From Marinobacter mangrovi (GTDB taxonomy: Bacteria; Pseudomonadota; Gammaproteobacteria; Pseudomonadales; Oleiphilaceae), in assembly GCF_016798325.1 (NCBI RefSeq), contig NZ_JAERVO010000001.1:124001-188000 (forward strand): 64,000 nt of DNA. Reading direction: 5' to 3'. This document shows, piece after piece, positions 59,317 through 64,000 of this stretch. Both the position numbers and the translations under genes were made by a program. Every line of letters begins with the position of its first letter. The first letter of the stretch is position 1. The notes beneath the pieces were generated by a model. The model was not told the origin of the DNA. It ran no database searches and worked only from the letters and a program-made list of their open reading frames with translations.

Positions 59317-60369
59317 TTACGACTCGGCACCGACTTCCTCCTCTCGCCAGGCGCCGGGCGTCATCCCGGTCCATTTCTTGAACGCCCGATGAAAGGTGGA
59401 CGGCTCGGTGAATCCCACGAGATGGGCGATCTCGTTGATGGAGCGCTCGCCCCGGCCCAGGTGATAGATCGCCAGATCCCGCCGCAGCAAATCCTTGATC
59501 TCCTGGAACGACGTATTTTCCTGCTTGAGCCTTCGGCGCAGGGTTTGCGGGCTGACGTGCAGTTCTGATGCAATCCACTCGAAATCCGGCAGGGCCTGGG
59601 AGAAATCCCGGCCGATCAACGCGCGGATGCGTCCGGTGTAGCTGTTGCCCTCGTCGGGGCGTGCCAGCAGGTCCGCCGGCGAGGTTTTCAGGAAGCGTCG
59701 CATCTCCGGGCGGTCGCGGATGATCGGTGCGTTCAGGAAGCGGGCGTCGAAAATCAGTTCTGTCCGGTCGGCGTCAAAGGCCAGCGGGCAGTGGAAGATG
59801 TGCCGGTATTCGTCGGCATGGGGTGGGGCGGGGTAATCAAAGCGTGCTTCCTTCAGGGTGATGGCCTGGCCAATCAGCCAACTGAACAGACGATGCCAGA
59901 TCACCAGGATGCTCTCGCGCAGAAAATAGTGCGGGTCGTGGACGGGTGGGTCCAGGTGGAGCACCAGCGACGCCCGGTCACTGGCCCGTTCCAGCCCCAT
60001 GCAGACGGTACTGTGGAACAGGTGGGAAAAGTGTTCTGCCCGTTCCAGGCCGCTCTCCAGGGTCGAATGCTCGAGGATCAGCGTACACATGGTGGCGAAG
60101 GTGCCGGGGCGACAGCGGCGTGGTCCCATCCCCATGAACTCGTCCTGCATGGCCTCCCAGATCACCTGCATCAGCCGGGTGAACTGGGCGCTACTGACGC
60201 GGGCGCCGGGCGTGCGGATCAGCTCCGGCGAGATGCCGGCCCGCCGCAGCATGGCGCTGGAATCCTGTTGCTGATACTCGGCACCGCTGAGTGCGGCCAG
60301 GACGAAGTGCCCGGAAACCGTCAGATTCGCCATCCGTTGACCTGTATGCTGTAAGGATTCGCCCATCAT
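59317..60369 (-). CDS. AraC-family regulator with N-terminal Arabinose_bd-type domain
   Basis: 350 aa. The N-terminal 210 residues are of the sensor domain found in OruR/ArgR-like AraC proteins, and the C-terminal helix-turn-helix pair spans about 250-345 (FEWIASELHVSPQTLRRRLKQENTSFQEIKDLLRRDLA, SINEIAHLVGFTEPSTFHRAFKKWTGMTPGAWR). ATG 60369 follows GGAGGA by 7 bases. It is divergent from the CaiB-like gene starting at 60521 and is a likely controller of it. Confidence 0.9.
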   Translation of the reverse strand: MMGESLQHTGQRMANLTVSGHFVLAALSGAEYQQQDSSAMLRRAGISPELIRTPGARVSSAQFTRLMQVIWEAMQDEFMGMGPRRCRPGTFATMCTLILEHSTLESGLERAEHFSHLFHSTVCMGLERASDRASLVLHLDPPVHDPHYFLRESILVIWHRLFSWLIGQAITLKEARFDYPAPPHADEYRHIFHCPLAFDADRTELIFDARFLNAPIIRDRPEMRRFLKTSPADLLARPDEGNSYTGRIRALIGRDFSQALPDFEWIASELHVSPQTLRRRLKQENTSFQEIKDLLRRDLAIYHLGRGERSINEIAHLVGFTEPSTFHRAFKKWTGMTPGAWREEEVGAES

Positions 60370-60520
60370 AAGAAGGTCCTCCGGGTTTGCAACATCATTG
60401 GGGGACAGGGCGCGGTCGGGGTATGGTAGATACGGCCAATCAGATTGGCGGAACTCGCCGTTGGCGGCGATGCCATGGGCCGGCAATCTGGGGCGCGGAA
60501 TCACACAGGGAGACGCAACT

Positions 60521-61663
60521 ATGGCCGGACCGCTCGATGGGCTTCGGATCCTGGACTTCACCACGCTCTTGCCCGGCCCTTACGCCACCATGCTGATGGC
60601 CGACATGGGTGCGGAGGTCCTGCGTGTGGAGGCGCCGGACCGGATGGACCTGACCCGATTGATGCCGCCCCATGTGGACGGCGTGGGCACGGCACACACC
60701 TACCTGAACCGGGGCAAGGCCTCGCTGGCGCTGGATCTCAAACAGCCGGACAGTATCGAGACGGTGAAGCGACTCGTGGCCGAGTACGACATCGTCATCG
60801 AGCAATTCCGCCCCGGGGTGATGCAACGGCTGGGGATCGACTACGACACGCTGTGCGCCATCAATCCGGGGCTGATCTATTGCGCGATCACCGGCTACGG
60901 TCAGACCGGCCCTTACCGGCAGCGGGCGGGCCACGATATCAACTACCTGTCCCTCGCTGGCGTCAGCAGTCACTGCGGCCGCAAAGAGAGCGGTCCGCCG
61001 CCGTTGGGCATCCAGGTGGCGGACGTGGCCGGTGGCTCCCATCACGCGGTGATGGGCATCCTGGCGGCGGTGGTCCATCGCCAGCAGACCGGAGAAGGGC
61101 AGTTTGTCGATATCAGCATGACCGATGCCGCCTTTGCGATGAACGGCATGGCCGGCGCTGCCCACCTGGCCGGCGGCGAACGGCCCGGGCCGGAGCAGTC
61201 GCTGCTCAACGGTGGCAGTTTCTACGACTACTACGAGACGGCGGACGGTCGCTGGTTGTCCGTGGGCAGCCTGGAGCCACAATTCATGGCCCGGCTGTGC
61301 GATGTCCTGGGCCTGGCCGATATGAAAAGCCTGGGGTTGAGTCAGAACCCTGAGCATCAGCAGGAATTGAAGCAGGCGCTGAAGAGCGCCATCGCCGAGC
61401 GACCGCTGGCCGATTGGGAGGCGGTTTTTGCGGAACAGGATGCCTGCGTGGAGCCCGTACTGACCCTGGCGGAAGCCGCAGCGCACCCGCAGCTGGAAGC
61501 CCGGGCGATGGTGATCGACGTGCCCCGGGAACAGGGCGGCACGCAACGTCAGATCGGCCACCCGATCAAATTCAGTCGGACGCCTTGCGAGACCCGTTTC
61601 ACCGGGCGCACGCTGGGAGCGGATACGGCCCCGGTTCTGGAGCGCCTTTCAAAGAACGGTTAA
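60521..61663 (+). CDS. CaiB/BaiF CoA-transferase family, AMACR-like
   Basis: 380 aa. GLRILDFTTLLPGPYATMLMADMGAEVLRVE opens the family III CoA-transferase fold. The central GHDINYLSLAG is typical of alpha-methylacyl-CoA racemases, and the Asp in GIQVADVAGGSHHAVMG fits the catalytic Asp. So racemase or CoA transferase are both possible, acting on branched or aromatic acyl-CoA. CAGGGAG (60507-60513) precedes ATG 60521. It lies between two AraC-type regulators and overlaps the second by 4 bases at the stops. Confidence 0.9.
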   Translation: MAGPLDGLRILDFTTLLPGPYATMLMADMGAEVLRVEAPDRMDLTRLMPPHVDGVGTAHTYLNRGKASLALDLKQPDSIETVKRLVAEYDIVIEQFRPGVMQRLGIDYDTLCAINPGLIYCAITGYGQTGPYRQRAGHDINYLSLAGVSSHCGRKESGPPPLGIQVADVAGGSHHAVMGILAAVVHRQQTGEGQFVDISMTDAAFAMNGMAGAAHLAGGERPGPEQSLLNGGSFYDYYETADGRWLSVGSLEPQFMARLCDVLGLADMKSLGLSQNPEHQQELKQALKSAIAERPLADWEAVFAEQDACVEPVLTLAEAAAHPQLEARAMVIDVPREQGGTQRQIGHPIKFSRTPCETRFTGRTLGADTAPVLERLSKNG

Positions 61664-62712
61664 TCGGTCGCCGGGGTGTGGCTGTGAGTGGTCCGGTAGT
61701 CGCCGGGTGTGACGCCGGTGTTTCGTTTGAAACGGCGATGAAAGGAGGCCGGCTCACTGAAACCCAGCCGCAGGGCGATGTCGGGAATCGCCATCTGCGT
61801 ATGGCACAGGAAATCTTCCGCCAGGGACTGGCGCACTTCATCCAGCAACGACTGGTAGCTGCTGCCTTCCTGACTCAGTTTCCGCTGAAGGGTGCGAGCG
61901 GTCATGTGCAATTGTCCGGCCACAATGTCCTGCCGGCTGACGCCCTGCAGGAGTTGCTGGCGGATGGCCTCCCGAACCCGGGTGAGGAGGGCGGTATCGG
62001 CAGTGATGGCGGCCATCTGGCTACGGGCATGGGCTTCCAGCGTGCGGCGCAGACCGGGATCCGGTTGGCGTAACGGCCGTTCCAACAACGTGCGGGAAGC
62101 GATGACACGATTATCCGCCGCCTCGAACACCACCGGGCAGCCCCACCGCTCCCGATAGGCTGATTCCAGCGCCGCACCCGGAGAGCGTCGTTCCAGGTGT
62201 ACCGCTTCCGGGGACGTATCGGCGTCATCGCCCAGCCAGCGGGCGTATTGGATCCAGGAGGCAATCACGTTGTCGATCATCTGCGGGCGTACCCACGGAT
62301 CGTTGTAGGCGCACTGCCAGATCAGGTGCATGCGGTCGCCGTCCAGCAGGAAACGGGTGAGGCCCATATCGCCCACAAGCTTTTCGTAGGGAATGATGAA
62401 CTGGATGGCTTCACCTAGCGTGGCGCAGCTCATGGTGATGTAGCCCAGCACCGTGTAGGAGCCGGGCTGCACGAAGTCCCCGGTTTCCAGGCCCAGGATA
62501 GGATTGTCGGTCGCTTCGACCAGCAGTCGGATAAATCGCTGGAAACGCTCGCCGTCGATGCGTTCGTCGTCCGAGTGGCCCGGTGACAGGTCGAGGCCGG
62601 CCCGGGTTAGCAGCGGCGTCGTGTCGATGCCTTTGTGCCCGGCCGCTCGCACGTATTGACGCAGGGCGGCTATCGATGCGGTGCCCAGTGGCGGTGTGTC
62701 GGTCATGCTCAT
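61660..62712 (-). CDS. Second AraC-family regulator, Arabinose_bd type
   Basis: 350 aa, same two-domain plan and length as the AraC protein at 59317. N-terminal sensor to about 215, then two helix-turn-helices (VSRQDIVAGQLHMTARTLQRKLSQEGSSYQSLLDEVR, IPDIALRLGFSEPASFHRRFKRNTGVTPGDYR). Convergent with the CaiB-like gene with overlapping stop codons (TTAA). No good ribosome site precedes ATG 62712; 62706 is an alternative. Confidence 0.9.
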   Translation of the reverse strand: MSMTDTPPLGTASIAALRQYVRAAGHKGIDTTPLLTRAGLDLSPGHSDDERIDGERFQRFIRLLVEATDNPILGLETGDFVQPGSYTVLGYITMSCATLGEAIQFIIPYEKLVGDMGLTRFLLDGDRMHLIWQCAYNDPWVRPQMIDNVIASWIQYARWLGDDADTSPEAVHLERRSPGAALESAYRERWGCPVVFEAADNRVIASRTLLERPLRQPDPGLRRTLEAHARSQMAAITADTALLTRVREAIRQQLLQGVSRQDIVAGQLHMTARTLQRKLSQEGSSYQSLLDEVRQSLAEDFLCHTQMAIPDIALRLGFSEPASFHRRFKRNTGVTPGDYRTTHSHTPATD

Positions 62713-62811
62713 TCGTTGTTATGGGTATAACCGCATTAATAGCGGGGAGAGCGGATCAGTTCAATGGCCGGAATGTCTTGCGGAGTGAAAACGGTAAACG
62801 GTGGGCAAATA

Positions 62812-62842
62812 AAAAGGCGGATCGGAAAACCCGACCCGCCTG
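62812..62842 (-). terminator. Intrinsic terminator, leftward
   Basis: On the minus strand a 10-pair stem with one mismatch (plus-strand 62816-62826 with 62832-62842) is followed by TTTTTATTT. The plus strand shows AAAAATA after the stem instead, so it acts leftward. It can end the small RNA or transcripts from the gene at 63089. Confidence 0.85.
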
Positions 62843-62996
62843 AAAAATAAGGAAAGAACGAAAGTGCCTGAAAAATTCGTTAATCCGTGAGGATGTTGAC
62901 CCCATTTACCGGCGGAGGGACATCTGACTCTCCAGACTGCTCACTTGGAGGACTGCTCACTCCTCCGCCGTGGGGGGATACTGCTTACATCCACGA
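62812..62996 (-). ncRNA. Candidate structured small RNA with three repeated loop motifs
   Basis: A transcription unit of about 185 nt can be read on the minus strand from a promoter at 63002-63030 to a terminator at 62812-62842, with no coding frame. GTRAGCAGT occurs three times (minus-strand equivalents of 62980-62988, 62952-62960 and 62936-62944), each able to sit in a hairpin loop. An outer 9-pair stem (62910-62918 with 62962-62970) competes with a 6-pair hairpin (62947-62952 with 62961-62966), so two exclusive folds exist. A U-rich stretch precedes the terminator, as in Hfq-bound small RNAs. No known family recognised. Confidence 0.55.
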
Positions 62997-63001
62997 TTCA
63001 A

Positions 63002-63030
63002 ACTATAAGCGTGACCCGTTCGCCTGTCTG
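63002..63030 (-). promoter_or_regulatory. Candidate promoter of the structured small RNA
   Basis: On the minus strand CAGACA (63030-63025), 17-base spacer, TATAGT (63007-63002). Predicted start near 62995, just before the first repeated-loop hairpin. Confidence 0.5.
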
Positions 63031-63088
63031 TTCGTGATCTGTGTCGCAGTGTAACGAATTGTTGGGTCAGGCGCCGACCGGCAATCGA

Positions 63089-64000
63089 TCAGGCTTCTTC
63101 CAGCAGAACCGGCGATGTCTCGGTGAACAGTCGGGTTTCGTAGGCGTCCACCAGGCCCTGGATGGCGGCCTTTTCGACTTCCTCGATACTCGGTGTGCCG
63201 TCCTGCATGTCGGTGCGGCACAGCACCATGCCGGCCTCGACGGAAATATAGCCGGCGGTGGTTTTCAGCGCTTTGTGGTTGATGCCGTCGTAGATCCGGC
63301 GGAAAGCGCTGGTGTTGCAGTGTTCGGGATTCTCGAAGTGCGCGATCAGGGCGTACTGGTTATCGCCCACCCGGCACAAGGTATCCATCGGGCGAATCAG
63401 GTGGCTGAGGCGCCGGCCGATGCCCAGGGCCAGTTCGCTCATGATGCCGGGTGAATGCTGGCGCTTGAGGCTCTGCCAGTTGCGGATGCCCACCAGCACG
63501 TAGGCGGACGCCCCGCCGCGGGACTCGGCATGACGGATACTGCGCTCCAACCGTTGCCGCGCATACAGGTTATTGCACAGGCCGGTTTCCAGGTCGATGA
63601 TGTTGCGGGACTCCAACTCGCGGTTGTTCTCGATCAGCAGGGCGTTGGCCCGGAGCAGGGTGTTCTGGCGATCGGCCATCCGGTCGGCGGCGAAAATCCG
63701 CGGCAGCAATTGTTTGCTCATGTCGGATTTGTAGATGAAGTCGTCGACGTCGTGGTCAAACGCTTCCGCCAGGGCTTCGACGCTCTCGCGGGCGGTCAGC
63801 AGCATCACATAGGTATAGTGGTTTTCCTGCTCGTCGATCTGTCGTACCCGTGCGGTGAGTTCGAGCCCGTCCATTTCCGGCATCAGCCAGTCTGCAATCA
63901 GGACGCTGACCGGTCTCTGCTCCATGAGCTGCAATGCGTCCGAAGCGTTGTTGGCGATGCGGACATCGCGGTAGCCGGCTTTGCGCAGTGTCCGGGCGAC
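63089..64000 (-). CDS. Response regulator with degenerate GGDEF-like output (5' end outside window)
   Basis: The frame is open through the right window edge; 303 residues are visible. The first part is a receiver domain missing its N-terminus (VLIADWLMPEMDGLELTARVR with the phospho-Asp in ADW, then MLLTARES and FIYKSDMSK with its Lys). After a coiled linker comes a region resembling a GGDEF fold (DLETGLCNNLYARQRLERSI, then RVGDNQYALIAHF), but the GGDEF signature itself is replaced by VGDNQ, so cyclase activity is unlikely. It may instead bind c-di-GMP poorly or act as a dimer platform. Stop TGA at 63091-63089. Confidence 0.82.
   Translation of the reverse strand, partial: VARTLRKAGYRDVRIANNASDALQLMEQRPVSVLIADWLMPEMDGLELTARVRQIDEQENHYTYVMLLTARESVEALAEAFDHDVDDFIYKSDMSKQLLPRIFAADRMADRQNTLLRANALLIENNRELESRNIIDLETGLCNNLYARQRLERSIRHAESRGGASAYVLVGIRNWQSLKRQHSPGIMSELALGIGRRLSHLIRPMDTLCRVGDNQYALIAHFENPEHCNTSAFRRIYDGINHKALKTTAGYISVEAGMVLCRTDMQDGTPSIEEVEKAAIQGLVDAYETRLFTETSPVLLEEA

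Noticed and set aside
62936-62989. Possible CRISPR-like direct repeats (three copies of ACTGCTYAC)
   Set aside because: Repeats are about 10 bases with unequal spacing of 16 and 28, no cas genes are near, and they fit hairpin loops of an RNA better.

Overview
This 64 kb window looks like a chromosomal segment of a marine or halophilic gammaproteobacterium close to Marinobacter or related Pseudomonadales/Alteromonadales. That is inference from gene content and order: thrS-infC-rpmI-rplT-pheST-ihfA-merR-tRNA-Pro as in pseudomonads, a pseudomonad-style gltR-gtrS-gtsABCD glucose locus, a DUF1329/YCF48/MMPL trio, TAXI-type TRAP transport, and a GC-rich sequence of uniform coding style. There is no prophage, integrase, CRISPR array or large island. 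Almost everything is coding on ordinary chromosomal operons.

Layout. 1-6.3 kb: end of a metallophosphoesterase, a rhomboid protease (glpG), an intergenic space holding a palindromic mini-element and a probable Fur-controlled small RNA, then yeaC-like and DUF2797 genes and aminopeptidase N (pepN). 6.6-11.7 kb: three exported or membrane proteins (DUF1329, YCF48-like, MMPL/RND). 11.9-15.6 kb: a TAXI-TRAP uptake system with an internal terminator between binding protein and fused permease. 15.7-16.5 kb: an orphan ParA-like ATPase. 16.6-24.3 kb: the translation block thrS to tRNA-Pro(GGG), with infC starting at an AUU codon. 24.5-29.3 kb: arginine deiminase operon arcDABC behind an Anr/FNR-like box. 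29.4-34.3 kb: a yhiI-rbbA-yhhJ type ABC export/ribosome-associated system, ended by a small TA-flanked inverted-repeat element that supplies the last base of the stop codon. 35.0-41.6 kb: GltR/GtrS two-component system and the GtsABCD glucose ABC importer. 41.7-45.0 kb: an ATP-grasp ligase followed by a large protein with a papain-like Cys-His-Asn signature, the best candidate here for an undescribed enzymatic pair. 45.0-50.2 kb (minus): glutamate-synthase-like FMN protein and thiBPQ under a TPP riboswitch. 50.6-52.2 kb: BCCT transporter. 52.3-55.6 kb (minus): three-gene operon of RimK-like ATP-grasp ligase, seven-TM/transglutaminase-like membrane protein and retropepsin-like lipoprotein. 56-64 kb: rmuC, a TPR-like periplasmic protein, two AraC-type regulators around a CaiB/AMACR-like gene, a probable minus-strand small RNA with three copies of a loop motif, and a response regulator running off the end.

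Themes. Nutrient and osmolyte uptake (TRAP, Gts, Thi, BCCT), anaerobic arginine fermentation, and two separate ATP-grasp plus peptidase-like gene sets. The most interesting non-coding items are the two candidate small RNAs (about 2123-2215 and 62812-62996), a three-way-junction RNA fold ahead of the YCF48 gene (8081-8130), and two miniature inverted-repeat elements. All function calls rest on reading motifs and gene order; no database search was run.
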